A stretch of DNA of 64,000 nt from Brachionus sp. 'Tiscar' (Eukaryota; Rotifera; Eurotatoria; Ploima; Brachionidae), in contig VANL01000013.1 of the NCBI GenBank assembly GCA_006352455.1, forward strand, positions 62,001 to 126,000. The letters run 5' to 3'. The notes beneath the pieces are model-generated. The model had not been told where the DNA came from. It saw only the letters and a list, made by a program, of their open reading frames with translations, and made no database searches. The position numbers and the translations under genes were made by a program. Position 1 is the first letter of the stretch; each line of letters starts with the position of its first letter. Below are positions 38,535 through 51,300 of the stretch, one piece after another.

Positions 38535-39071
38535 TTATTTTACAAATTCTTTTATTGATTTAATTAACTTAAGTTCAACTAATTTGACTATTTCTTCGTC
38601 TGTTTTGTTAATTAATTCGTTTTGATAAAGCTTTAGATAAAATAATAAATAATTAAAATAATTGTCTTAATAAAGAAAATTACAATCAATAAAGGATGTT
38701 TTTTTTGTATGTATTCAATATAGTTTAATACATTTCGCTTTATTTTTGTGCAATTTTTAAACATTTGCTCATTTTCTATTATTCTAACTGGAATTCTGGT
38801 AAAGAAAAATAGTTTCTACAAAAACTTAAAAAAATATTATAAAAAAAAAATACTCAAGAGATTCAGTTGATTTATTTTCAGAATTTTTCAGAAAATCTCC
38901 ATTTTTGTCCAGTACAAATGAATAATCTTTTAAAAAAATTAGGTTTTTTTTTAATTAAAGATTAATAAGGCTGTTTACTAGTACGAATTTGATCATCAAA
39001 TGATGGATTTTTGAAAACATATTCGCTATATACTTTTAAAAATTTTTGATGAAAACTTCTCGAGGAAAAAT
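38535..39071 (-). CDS. 3' part of an uncharacterised split gene
   Basis: Four short exons can be joined in one frame on the minus strand: 39071-38979, 38926-38854, 38795-38684 and 38630-38535, each with GT-AG borders. Encoded pieces include FHQKFLKVYSEYVFKNPSFD, NYSFVLDKNGDFLKNSENKS, NVLNYIEYIQKKHPLLI and a Lys-rich end closing with IKEFVK and TAA. No start codon lies in the first of these exons, so 5' exons are missing, presumably above 39071. No family was recognised. Support rests on matching splice phases and protein-like composition; without splicing the frames close quickly. Confidence 0.45.
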
Positions 39072-41090
39072 CTAAAAATAATATAATTTAAAACTTATAG
39101 ATCATTTGATCATTCATTTGTTTAAAAAAATCGTTTGCGATTTAAGAAAAAAAGAATTAATCGAGCTTGATTTATAAATTATTCATAGTATATTCATACT
39201 TTTAATTTTATTTTATAAATTTTTAAATATTCAATTGTTGTATAAAAATTCTAGCATATAAAATAATTATTTGAATTTAAACAACAAAATAAAAAATTTT
39301 AATAAAATCTAAAATGAAATAAATTGATTCTGAATATTTAATGCTAGTTCAATGCTTCAAAAATGTTGAATAAAGTGATAATCTACTGATTAATATTGCT
39401 CTCTAAAATAATTCTAGGCAAATGTGTTGTATATGAATCAAAATACAACTCAAATTAATTCACCGATAAAAAAAATCTTAAGTCACTGATGAATAAAGAT
39501 TGATTAGTGATTTCTATTCAATTCTCAATTAATCATAAATTAAAATAATCTTATTAAACGAAAAAAAATTGTAAAATATGAATAAATCATGCATCGGGAT
39601 AATAATCCTATTTTCCTCCTGTATTAATTTAGAGTGAGGTAGATAAAACATAAAAAAAAAGATAAAATTTTCGAAGCAAGATATATTGAATACCCAACTC
39701 CATTGTGTAATTGTTACCTTACTATTTCTTCTTTTTACCCTGAAAAATCAGACATTTAAAAATATGTATCCTGTTATTCTCAATTTCAATATATAATTTT
39801 AATTTTCTTCTATTTTAACTTATTTTATTTTATTTTTATTTTTTTTTATCTGAAGGAGCCTTAGCTCGATACAGATATACAAATAAATAATTATAAAAAA
39901 CATTTAAAACATATGATTAATCTAATAAATTTTGCTTATTTAAAGAGAGAAAAAAAACATAAATTTTAAAGGTGAAGCTTGTCTTGCTAAACACAAAACC
40001 ATTGAATCTATAAATCTATAAATTGTAAAAATCAAAAAAAGAAAAAAAATAAAATTAGTGAAAAGAATTTAATTGATTAAAATGAGGCGAAAATTAGACG
40101 GTTTTATGAAATTTGGTTCGAAATAAAAAAATAGAACAGAAATTAGTGCTAAAAAAGCTTATAACTTTTTTTTCTGTAAGTTTTTACTATTTCTGTAAAT
40201 TCAGCATAGTACAACTTATTAAGTTACATCAATATTTGAAGTTTGCTAATGTGCAAAATCTCTGCAAAATGCACTTCAGCCGAATTTGTCCAAATTTAAA
40301 TTATGCAAAATTGGCAGAGTTTTACCAGAATGTTCTTGTAACCATGCAACTGTGAATGATGCACCATGATGTATTTACAGAACTTGTTTTTGATCTTTAA
40401 AAAAAAAGTTTTAAGAATTTTAAACATTTTGCTATGTTCTATTGTATTAAATTTCGCAAAACCAAATTATAATGGGTCTTTGAATTTAGCAACCAAATAG
40501 TCCTTGAAACATTTATTTCCTCTTCACATGAGGCAGCATCCGATCATTCAAATCAAAATAATTGTACTCTTTGCCAAAAAATAATTGTGCTCATCGATTT
40601 TATGGATAAAGGAATATGTTCATTTAATCTTGTGTTTATTCAAAAAGAAAATTAATTATCATGGCTTACTAACTACAAAATATCTTTTAAAAAGACACAA
40701 AGCATCTTGAAAGTGAAAGGCTAATGAAGAAATTAATTTAATTTAATGTTTTTTATAGTTTTTATCCAATTGATTAAATGTTTTTTCTCTGAAATAAAAT
40801 TATAATTTTGCTATGATTTTTATCTTTTTATATGTTTCATTCTACCTATTTCAATCATTTAATTATTTTTTAAAGGTTCAAAAAAAGAAATTTTTTTCAG
40901 AAAATAAAAGAGTAAAAAATGTTTAGATAAAATTTTTTTGCACTTTGAATTTTTGAATAAAATTAAAAAACAAATTATTAAGATCGAAATAGTCTTTTTT
41001 TTGTAGTCAAAAACAGATTTAATTCGATCTTAATTTTTGTTTTTGTATTTTTGTTCCAAAATTCACAATGCCATGTTCTGAAATCGACTT
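39072..41090. other. Intergenic region with possible short terminal exons
   Basis: No gene was assembled here. The minus strand has an acceptor-like TTTTTCAG at about 39750 followed by a tiny frame ending KKKK-stop, and near 39870 a frame reading AKAPSDKKK-stop; either could be a last exon of an unseen gene. The plus-strand frame 40113-40355 has a biased composition and no similarity. 5' exons of the split gene ending at 38535 may also lie here. Confidence 0.3.
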
Positions 41091-43628
41091 TCAAAAACTC
41101 TGAACAAATATTATTACAAAATTACTTCTAAAATGATCATTCAAATCAATTTTTATATCTAATTTATAGTCGGGATACTTGATTTTGATATACTGATATA
41201 TTATTTTTGATAATCTTACATAACGATCATTCAAATAATCAGATTTATGTTTGACCACGTTTTGGAAGTCTTCAATAGCTTGTTCGTTAATAATATTTAA
41301 ATTTAGCAGGTAATAATTTTTTTTTACTATGTCAATAATATTCAACTCATTTCTTAATTTTTCATATATGATAGACATGTATTGTTCAAGTTGATTTTTT
41401 TTCTCCTCACTTATATCGGCCTCTTTGCAATCAATATCATAGATACTGTACAATTCGATAAACTTGAACAGATGCTCATATGAGTTAGATATTCTATTTT
41501 GTATTGTATCTCCATCAAAACTGGGATCACATAAAATTTCACATAGACTTAAAAACGAATCCATCAATTCTTTGTTCAAAACTGGTGAGTAGAAATGGGA
41601 TATTTTAATCAATCTTGAAATAAAGTAAATGTGTCTGATCAATTTGTACAAGTTGAACCTGAGTAATTCTTTTAAATTTTCATCTTGGATATTATTCTTT
41701 TTGATATTTTTGAATATATATGCAAAATTATTGATAAATATTTGAAAGCTTTGCATTCCAAGACCACTAAGGTCGATGAAGCCATAATCTATTGATTTTT
41801 TGTGCATCAATTGAGCAAGTTTTTCAATAAAAGCCAGTGTGGCTATACAATTTCGAACAGGTTTGTAGTCATAATTTAACTTCTTCAAGTCAATTTTTTG
41901 TTGAGAATCACATGGAAGATTTGACTGAAGCAGCTTAGTTTCGAAATTGTTCAATGATAAATTCATTATGAGCTCATCAAATGATTTTGTTAATATCCTA
42001 ATAAGAATTTCCGAATTTTCTATTAGGATACGATTGTTAATCATTTCTAAATTACGAACAAATTCGTTTAAATAAATTTGATCTTCGAATAAATAAAACC
42101 TAATATTTTTCTCAAATGATTCCAATATTGGTGACAAATTCGAAGAAAAATATTTTAGGTTCGAACAAGCATAAAGGGGATATAGATTGGTAAGTTTAAA
42201 GCGTTCGGCTATTTCTGATTTGAAAAAAATGGGAAAAAAATTTGTAAAACAATAGATTAGGCTATCATCGACCATACTTGAGTCCTTTTTTATCTTAAAT
42301 GATTCTAAAATCAGGTCATAATTGGATGGCCGAAAATTAAAATATTTTGAATCGAGTGCACCAAGAAGACGTTTGATTGAAAAAAAGTCCATATTTTCTA
42401 CTATTTGCTTGGCCTTTTGGACTATTAGTTGGTTCATGTCGAACTCTTTTCTGAAATCATTCATGTTTAATCCAAATGATTTTCTAAATGCTCTCAATGA
42501 GAATATATATTTATAAATATTTTGACTATCTGTGGAATCGAGGAGTTTTTGTTGGAAATATTCTAATGTATTTTCTGGCTCTTGCATTTTGAGTTTGTTT
42601 GTGCCGGCGAATACTGAAAAAAATTTTATAAATAATTCGAATCGCTCAAAATCTTCGGATAGATTTTTTAAATTCGAAGCTAACAGATTAAAATTTTGTT
42701 CAAAAAAATTCCTATAATCTTTGAACGAGCTGAATATTTGATTGTTTTTATTGAGATTTTGAATATAAATTTTGTCTAAGACTACAAATAGATCAGCCAA
42801 TATGTGAATATTTTCGTCGAAGTCTGACAGATTTTTAGATTTTTCTATTAGTTCCCGAAAATAATTAACTTGAGCATCCATTGTTAGCATTGGCGAATAG
42901 AGTCGAATTGCGGAGAGAATCAAAGGTAGGCCAGAAAAATTCAAGTTAATTTGAGGAAAAAATGGTTCTAGATTATTTGTTTGATCGTGACTCTTGATCT
43001 CAATTGAATCTATCATTTGAAGGATTTTTTTGTTTACAATATCGGCTGAACGTGAAAACGATTCGAACTTGGATGGAGAGAACGGCTTACGTAGAATGAA
43101 AAATCCTCTGTGATAATTTAGAAGATCATTGAGATCAAAGTGATTCAAATTTTCATAGTAAAGTTTTTCAAGTTTTAGCACCAATGGGTTATCTTTCATG
43201 TTTTTATCTAGTAAATTCATTAATCGAAAGAGAATAGCCTGTTCTTTTGGAGTGAGCTGGTCTAAATTTTTCAAAAAGTAATCTTTCATTGATATAAAAT
43301 CATGTCTTGAGTTTATTTTGTTGATAAGTGAGATTAGTAATGGATTGAACTCATTGAATTTAAGAATAAGCTCGATACCATCGATTATTTTCTTGTTTTT
43401 GGATAAACTTGTCCATTTCATTTGAATAAGGTGATCGAAAAATACTTGTACTATACCAGATAATTTCTTAAAGTTTTTTAATTTTTTTATTTCACTCGTC
43501 TCTTGCAAATAAACTGTTTCGGTGCTATGCTCTTTTGGAAAATAATGCTTCCTAGTATGGCCTAGGCAACATGGATTCAAAATTCGCTTAATTGCAAAAA
43601 AATACCGAGTGGTTAGTATTTTATTCAT
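41091..43628 (-). CDS. Large uncharacterised protein, possibly mitochondrial (845 aa)
   Basis: A single uninterrupted frame from ATG 43628 to the stop at 41091. The first 30 residues are basic and hydrophobic without acids (MNKILTTRYFFAIKRILNPC, then RKHYF), as in mitochondrial presequences. The rest is helical, rich in Leu/Phe/Asn/Lys, without TM segments, a signal peptide or a catalytic motif I can name; it reads like an alpha-helical repeat protein. FASTK-type mitochondrial RNA-binding proteins are one possible family, but no FAST_1, FAST_2 or RAP signature was identified. It is intronless, unlike most neighbours, and starts 364 bp from syntaxin-8 in divergent orientation, so the two probably share a promoter region. 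Confidence 0.85.
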   Translation of the reverse strand: MNKILTTRYFFAIKRILNPCCLGHTRKHYFPKEHSTETVYLQETSEIKKLKNFKKLSGIVQVFFDHLIQMKWTSLSKNKKIIDGIELILKFNEFNPLLISLINKINSRHDFISMKDYFLKNLDQLTPKEQAILFRLMNLLDKNMKDNPLVLKLEKLYYENLNHFDLNDLLNYHRGFFILRKPFSPSKFESFSRSADIVNKKILQMIDSIEIKSHDQTNNLEPFFPQINLNFSGLPLILSAIRLYSPMLTMDAQVNYFRELIEKSKNLSDFDENIHILADLFVVLDKIYIQNLNKNNQIFSSFKDYRNFFEQNFNLLASNLKNLSEDFERFELFIKFFSVFAGTNKLKMQEPENTLEYFQQKLLDSTDSQNIYKYIFSLRAFRKSFGLNMNDFRKEFDMNQLIVQKAKQIVENMDFFSIKRLLGALDSKYFNFRPSNYDLILESFKIKKDSSMVDDSLIYCFTNFFPIFFKSEIAERFKLTNLYPLYACSNLKYFSSNLSPILESFEKNIRFYLFEDQIYLNEFVRNLEMINNRILIENSEILIRILTKSFDELIMNLSLNNFETKLLQSNLPCDSQQKIDLKKLNYDYKPVRNCIATLAFIEKLAQLMHKKSIDYGFIDLSGLGMQSFQIFINNFAYIFKNIKKNNIQDENLKELLRFNLYKLIRHIYFISRLIKISHFYSPVLNKELMDSFLSLCEILCDPSFDGDTIQNRISNSYEHLFKFIELYSIYDIDCKEADISEEKKNQLEQYMSIIYEKLRNELNIIDIVKKNYYLLNLNIINEQAIEDFQNVVKHKSDYLNDRYVRLSKIIYQYIKIKYPDYKLDIKIDLNDHFRSNFVIIFVQSF

Positions 43629-43992
43629 TTTTAACTGTGAACTCTATTATTAAATTATTTTTAAATTTTCAAGTTTTTACCATTCATGTACTCAATTTTT
43701 TTCAATGATTTTTAGGAGATTTTTTTTTGAAATTTTAAAAAAGAGAGTAGTAAAATCTATGGTCCAGCGAATATGACCGATTTAAAATAAATTTTTCAAA
43801 ATTCCTATCCAAAAAAAGTATTGATATTTTTTTTTCTAATTTTTTCTGAATAAATGTTAAAATTGTTTTTTTTTTAAATACCTAGAGCTGAATTATGCAA
43901 AATGAAAAAAATAATAATTTATAAAATTTTTATTTTGCATTAGATAAAAAAAATATATAAATTGTTAGATAGACCACTTATTTTATTAAAAA

Positions 43993-45852
43993 ATGTCGGA
44001 AAAATGGTAAACAAATCATTTAAAGATTAGAAAATTCTCAAAATAATTATTTTAGGTTAAAGGAGCACGAAAACTTGGAAAAATTGCTCCAAAAAGCTAA
44101 TCAAAGTCTTAGTGAACGGGCTAAATATCCAAAATCAAGTTCAAATTATAACAAAGTTTACTTTTGATTTTTGAAAACAAATGCCTAATTTTTTTCTATT
44201 AATAAGATTTCAAATCAAATAAAAAATCAATTGGGAAAAATAGAAATAATTATTAATGGGCTTGAAAGAGACTTGGACGAAAATAATGGATCGAAATTGT
44301 TTGTCTTTTTTTTTCACATTTTAATTTAAACTAAAAATTTTGAAAAATAAAGAACTTACTTGGAAAAGAACCGAAGAACAAATATGCTAAATCAATTAAG
44401 AACTAGCTTAAAACAAATTGACCAAGGATTGAAAGGAGAAGGTCCTAGTCAAAAGTATTTTTTACACAATATGTATCATGTGATTATTTAATTTTAGATT
44501 AACACTAATTATTATCAAAATCAATTATTCAACAAAAAGTTGAATTTTTAAATTAATCATTTATAATTATTGAAAAATAATCCACTTTTTGACTAAAAGA
44601 AAGCAAAATTTATTCAATGGTGAAAAAAATTTTGTGTAAAATACGTTATTACTTAGCAAGGTATCGATTTAGATTCTCTTATATAAATCTTTAATTATTT
44701 TTATTACTAAAAATTAATTAACTCTTTTCAAATCTTTGCTTTTTAATACAAAAAGTAATCTTTAAAGAAATTTAGCATCAATCGTTTGTTAATTGAAAAT
44801 TAAATGATCGACCCTAACAGTTTTTTTTTTAATTTTGTTAAATTTTAAAATTTAGAGATTCTTTATTAGTTGATTTTGAAGCATTTAATTCACAGCCTAC
44901 CGAAACAGAAGAGACAATAAATTTCAATTCAGAACAGCTGTCAGCTCAACATGATAAGATTATACAAAGTAAAATAAATGAATTTTTTTTTATTAATTTT
45001 AATGCTAAAAATTGAGTTTCTAAGGTCAAGATAGAGGTTTAGAGACTTTGTCACATGTTGTACAAAATCAAAAAAGAATAGCAACTACCATTGGCAATGA
45101 AGTTGACCGACAAAATGGTATTTTATTGAATTCTAATATTTTGGATACAATCAGAAATTTCGTTCATTCAGATAAAATAGCGCCATTATTTGCCTAATTG
45201 TTAATAAATAATAGCAAAAACAGGCATAATAAAATTTACTCGTTTAAGTATTTTCACAGTAAGCAATCCATTTTGGATCTAATTTTCTAAAGAAAATTAG
45301 GAGTGACCTAATCTAGTACTTGTTATTTTGTTTAGTAGATTGCTGGGAATCTAAAACAAATGCTTTTTTTAAATCATTTTTTTGAAAAAATTTTCCGGTT
45401 TCGATAATTATTAGATGTTAATAATTTCGAAATCATCAGAAAAGAAAATTTAATATTTTTACAACTAAACTTTTAAGCATGAAAATAAATCAATACATTC
45501 TAACAAAAAATTTTAAATTTAATTATAAAGCAATAATTTTTTTTAATTTTGGGTATAAAAAAATTTCTGATCATGTGTATCATATAAGTCAAGTATTTTT
45601 TCCTATAAAATCTTTTAAAAATTATATCTAAAGATTTAATCGATTCAATGGGAGATAAAATGGATAATTTGAATGAGAGACTAATAAAAGAAACAAGAAA
45701 TACCCGAGTAATAATGCATAAATCAGGAACATGTGGTAATTTTATTAAATTCTATCAAATCAAATTAAATTCTAATTTATTTTGAAGGATTATGGATGAT
45801 TGTACTGATTCTTTTAATTGCAATTATTATTATTGCTGCCATTCCTATTTAG
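43993..45852 (+). CDS. STX8: Syntaxin-8, endosomal Qc-SNARE (8 exons, 226 aa)
   Basis: Tail-anchored SNARE for homotypic late-endosome fusion; in mammals it acts with syntaxin-7, Vti1b and VAMP8. Exons 43993-44006, 44056-44155, 44207-44298, 44353-44454, 44856-44968, 45025-45117, 45634-45735 and 45788-45852 total 681 nt in one frame; human STX8 has 236 residues. The N-terminal part is helical (for example KLTYLEKNRRTNMLNQLRTS, like the human ITQLEGDRRQNLLDDL). The SNARE helix begins at QDRGLETLSHVV, and the layer-0 Gln lies in GNEVDRQNDLID. The signature HKSGTCGLW is followed by a C-terminal hydrophobic anchor ending AAIPI. The first exon encodes only MSEK and part of Trp5. Confidence 0.95.
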
Positions 45853-48394
45853 GGGCTTGATATAATTTTGTTATTAATAAATTTGTGCTTGATTTTTATG
45901 GCATTTGTTTTTTTTTAAGTTTTAATTTATTTATTAAATAATTTTGAAAATAAACAATTTTTTCAATTATTTTTAGAAATAATCATGTGAATCTTTGATC
46001 AAGAAAAATAAGCACTTTATCAAAGTCCATTAAGTTTTATCCATTTCTTCGATACTATTTCATTAATCAAGAAGATCGAAGCTTAAAATGACTGATTTTC
46101 AGTTTCTTATTAACCTAAATTTATTAGCAATATAAGCAAAGCTTTATGCTGTTTAAAATCTTAGTAAAAAGATTTTTAATTTTATTTGGAAAAAAAATCA
46201 ATTAATTAGCATTCAATTTTTTAAAAGGTAAACTAAAAAAAGAAATAATTAAGCCATTATTTTTTTATACACAGTAGTTGAAAAAAAATATATTATATAA
46301 CTATTGAAATAATTTAGGAAATAAACTAATATTTTTTAATAAAGCTTTATATAGACTTAATATCAATCAGCAATTTAATAAGCTTAATTTGTTTTATCTA
46401 TAAAAATAATTTCGAGCATAATATCAAAATATTTCTTATAGCCATTGGTAGCCTGAAGTAACCTGATCAATAACTAAGATTAAAATACCTAAAATTAAAA
46501 AGTATTTCAACCACATGCGTTTATTTTAATCATGTTTTAGGTAATTCGAGTTTTTCGATAAACTATTAGAAATTATCATTTGCTTGCAGCAATAATAAAA
46601 AATTTTACTGATTTAAGAGCTTGAATTAAAAACTTATTGTTAATGATGAATTACTTAAAAACTGTTCAGATTTTTTGTTTTTTCCCATAAAATTACTTTT
46701 GAGCTTTTATATTACTTGTATTTTTCAATAAAACAAATAATGAAAAAAAAGGCTTTCATTTAGGTTATTTTTGTTTAAAAAGCAATAATTTAGGGAATAT
46801 TTTTCTTATTTTTTCTCATCATTTCTTTTAGTATTTTTTTGAAACTCGAAGATTCGAGCATAGCCATTTGTCTCCCAAATTTAAAACATATTAATTTTAA
46901 CCAAATTGTTTACCTTGTTAACATTTATTAAAATATTGGAAAACTGAAAATTCACGATTAATTCAAAGAAAACAATTTTTTTCAATGGCATTATACACTC
47001 AGCACAGGAATATTCAAAGCAACTTGTGAATATTTTTTATGACTCGAAAATTTGTAAATTTCAATTAAATTTTTTAATTGAAGCAATATTATCAACGAGT
47101 TTTTTAAAGAGATTCAAATTTAGCATAAAAATAGATTTTGCTCCGTTTAACAATGTTTTTCCAATTAATATTTTGCATCTAGTAGAGACTTAATTGCTCA
47201 ATTAACAAAATCTAACAAAATCTCTATTACCTAAATATTTCCCAATGTATAATTTCAAATGAAGCCAAGCATAGACTAAATATTCATCGCTCTTACAACT
47301 TTTAAAGGGTTTTGATCTAAAATGAAATGTTAAATGAATTCGTTTTTTTCTAAAAAACAATACAATATTGTTTAATTTTAATAAAAGGTCTCTATTTGCC
47401 CAAAAAGGCTAAATTTTTATAATACATATTAAAAATTATATTTATCGTATTTTTATGGTAGTGTCACTTTATATTTAATTTTCAAGGATTCGCTAAAAAT
47501 AACAATTAATTTTTATTTAAAAATTTATTGGCACAATATTTTAAGGCCAAATATCCTAGTTTAAATAATTAAGAAAAAATTTAAAGAATGAATTTTTAGT
47601 AATTTATAATAAAATCTGTTTGATAGTTTTTCTCACATTTTTTTAATTTTAAAAACATTTTAAATTTTAATGTGTATAATTTTAAGTGTAATTAATTGAT
47701 TTAAAAAAAATAATAAGTTTAAAAAAAGAATGGTTTCTATGGATTATTTAAAAATCGAATTATTGACATTAATTTAAAAAAAGAATTTTCTATTAATGTT
47801 TAGTGATTCTGATAAAAATGACCTAAGTAGAAAAAATAAAATGTTAAATTTAATAGATAAATTTTTTTGGTAAAAAATTTTATATTTTTAAATTTATTTA
47901 AAAAAGAAAGAACTGATTAAATTAGCATAAAAGTCTTTATAGTAAAACTAAAGTTATGTGAAGAGGCTAAGGTCAATTAAAATATTCTCAAGTTCATTAT
48001 TTTATCAGGAAATTACCTCTAGAAATAATTTATTCTAGGTTGAATTAATTTAAGTCAAGTTTAGTGCCTTTGTTGTATTAGAAAAGTGATCAAGCAATTA
48101 TTTATATTCTTATTTTAATTCTATGAAATATAATATATATGTGTCATACATTTACTTAAAGAAATTTTTAAGCAAATATTTAAATTTTTAGTTAAAAAAA
48201 ATAAAATACAGCTATTTTTTAGTTTCATTCAACATTTGAAAAAAATGTCGAAATCTTAATTATGCTTGAAAAAAAATTTAAGAAGTTTTTTAAAAATATT
48301 TGAATGAAAAAGATAATGAATCTCATTTATTTACCTTAACAACAAGAAATAAATTTCTAGTTTTTATTTGAGTATAATTAGATTTATGTTTTAG
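45853..48394. other. Intergenic region, possible missing 5' exons
   Basis: Downstream of syntaxin-8 there is a likely 3' UTR, then about 2.4 kb of AT-rich sequence without frames above 60 codons. The MPHOSPH9-like gene that follows lacks a usable start codon in its first recognised exon, so one or more short 5' exons may lie here; I could not identify them with confidence. Confidence 0.35.
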
Positions 48395-51300
48395 AAAAAG
48401 AACATAAAATCTGTTCTTCAAAATAAAAGGTATGAACAGACGATTCTTTATGAACGGTGCTCAGCCACAAGGGTGTAAGAATTAATTATTAAAATGAAAT
48501 TCATTTTAAATTAAAATTGCTTTAAGTCCCATTTATCTTTGGACATCCGTACTTTCAGACAACTAACTTGAACGATTATGACCAATTATATGAAATTCCG
48601 GATCCTGAAGTAGACGATGCCAAAGCTAATTTGATTCAGGAGACAGCTAATGAAGAAGAAGACATTAGAGAGCAATTTAGAGACGAGGAAAACCTGGCTA
48701 AAAGTTTGTCATCCGATAGATTACGCATTGATCCAAACTATAAATGGTTACTTAAAGATTTAAATCTTAGCAACGAAGCAAGATTCATTGATGTCACTGA
48801 TATTTTAGAGGATAAAAAAGACCAGAGTAATGATAACCTAGAAAATGATGAGGAAAAAGTGTTGTTTAACGACGGTGCTATAGAGCAAGAAGTAGACGCA
48901 GACGATGATCCAGTAAAGCTTTTTTATCCAAATAATGACCAATTGATTACACAAACATCTCTAAACAATACTAGCCGTGATTTGGATGATTTGACCATTA
49001 ACACAAATAATTCAGAAATAAAACCAGAAGAATATGAAGAGTACGATGATGATCATAAAAATGATGAAAATTGTATTACTAGATTATACGAAAAACTGAT
49101 AAAACCATCTTATGATTCAGATAAACAAAATCAAACAATTGAAAATCTCGAAAGTGATTATGAAAATCCTGTAGAGACAAGTTTAAACGAGTCGAAAGAT
49201 AAGAGTGAAATAGAATCAGAAAACGAAGATCCCGTTAAGCCAAAATCAAAATATGGAAAAAGCTTCGAGGCTTCCTTAAGCAGCATGGATAATTTGATTG
49301 ATAGAATTGATAATGGAATGAAACTGAAACGAAATAAAGATAAACAAAAGAATGTAAGTGAGAAAAAATCTACTGTTAGCGAAGATTCGAATAAAATTGT
49401 TGAATCATTAAAGCAAGAGTGGTCAAATATGTTTTCTAAATTAGAGCATGATTACAAAAGCAAGTTGGATGAGCAACAAAAGTTGAACGATATGAAGTTA
49501 AAGTCTTTACATGATGAAATTAAAAAATGTATCATAGAACAAGAAAAATTTATCAACAAAGTTCCAAATTCAAATGATGAAAAAGAAGTTAATAAAAATG
49601 ATAATAACTTTAAATCAACTTTGACGATTTCGGATTATTCTAAATCAACTAATAAGGTAGATGCTTCTACAACAACAGCGGATACAATAAATCCAACTAC
49701 CATAAACGATAATGCAAAATATATTTCGAATCTAAGAACTGAGCTAAAATCTAAGCATGCAAGACATATACAGGATTTAAAAGACTATTATGAAAGAGAA
49801 ATGGAGGACTTGAAACACAAGTTAGATCTTTATGTTACAAAATATGGAAATGATCCGAATGATGAGTCTGAAAAATTAAAAGAAAATGAATTTAGAATAA
49901 AATATGAACAACTGTGTGAAATAAATGCAGATCTAAAAGAATCAAATGCGGCTTTAATACATAAATTGGTAAGTGTTAGTTTATTCTTGATAGTTTATTT
50001 TTAAATTATAAAATTCCAAAAATTTTCTTTTTTCTTATATAGGCTTTTTATTTTAAATTTAAAATCTAAAAAGTTAAAGATTAATTTTAAAATTATTTTT
50101 TAATATTTTAACTTAAAAAAGTGAATTTTAACTAATAATAATTAATGAAAACTAGCAAATACTAAATATACAAATATCAAGAAATTTTGACCCGTTTGGA
50201 GCTGTCTTTATTTTAGCTTAAAAAGTATTTTATTCTTTTGGATCGTTCCAGTTTCTCAGCTTCTAGCATGTAATAATTCAATTATTTTTTACATATTAAT
50301 TTTTCATTTTTTAACTTATTTAAAAGCATAAAAATAAAATACTCAATTAATTTGAATAGTTTTTTCAGTTTTTAACATTAGGATCTTTTTCAACTTTTTT
50401 CATTTTCAAGGCTAGACTAGAGTAAAAGGATCTTAAGCATCAGTTTTTTCTTATTATCTGGAAAATTTTTATAAAATTTTAGATTCCGGTGAAAATTTTA
50501 TTTTTAAATTCTATTTAAAATTTTTTTTATTAGCGATCATTAATTCATTTGAAAAAAAAAACAATAAAAATTAAATTTCCTATTATATTCACTGATGTAA
50601 TCCAAGAAATCATTATTAATATTTTATTTACACAGGATAAATATGAAAATTAAATTTATTTAAATTCAATAATTTTAGGAAGAATGTAATGAACATATAA
50701 GCTATTTAAAACAAGAAAATTATGAGTTAAATAGTAATTTGGGTCAGATGAATTCAAAATTAAAGTATGCCGAAGAAAGAATTCAAAGTTTACAAGATGG
50801 CTATGCTGGTTTGGAATCTCAATTGTCGGAATCAATTCAAGTAAAAATATTGAAAAATTTCCTATCATCTTAAATAGTTTCTTTAATTTAGCTTCAAGAC
50901 AAGTATGTCCGTGAATTACAGACTGAAAAAAGAAGTCTAATGAAAAAAGCTCAAGAAAATGAAGATTATCAAATGAATATTAAGTATTATGAGCAAAAAT
51001 GTGAGAGCTATGAGTTAAAACTTGACGAAAGAGACACTATAATAACTCGTTTAAAAGCTAAATTAGCTCAAACAGAAACAGATTTCAATAGATTGGAATT
51101 TGAATACCAAAAACTTAAGAATACTTCAAAATCCAGGTAATTGTTTAAGTTAAAATTTTTGATATTATTAAATTTTTTTAATTAGTAATTTAAATTTGAC
51201 TAATCAGCAACCCTATATTGCATCTAATTCTTCTAAAGAAGTAAACGCTCCTTTACAACTGCCTATTAAAACCCAAAATAGGTTTTCTGCTCAAAGCGCT

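Noticed and set aside
40113..40355. Plus-strand 80-codon frame
   Set aside because: The first codon is not ATG, the frame has no recognisable motif, and surrounding sequence shows no matching exons.
42322..42717. Two plus-strand frames over the 845-residue gene
   Set aside because: Antisense shadows of a long coding frame, with no motif of their own.
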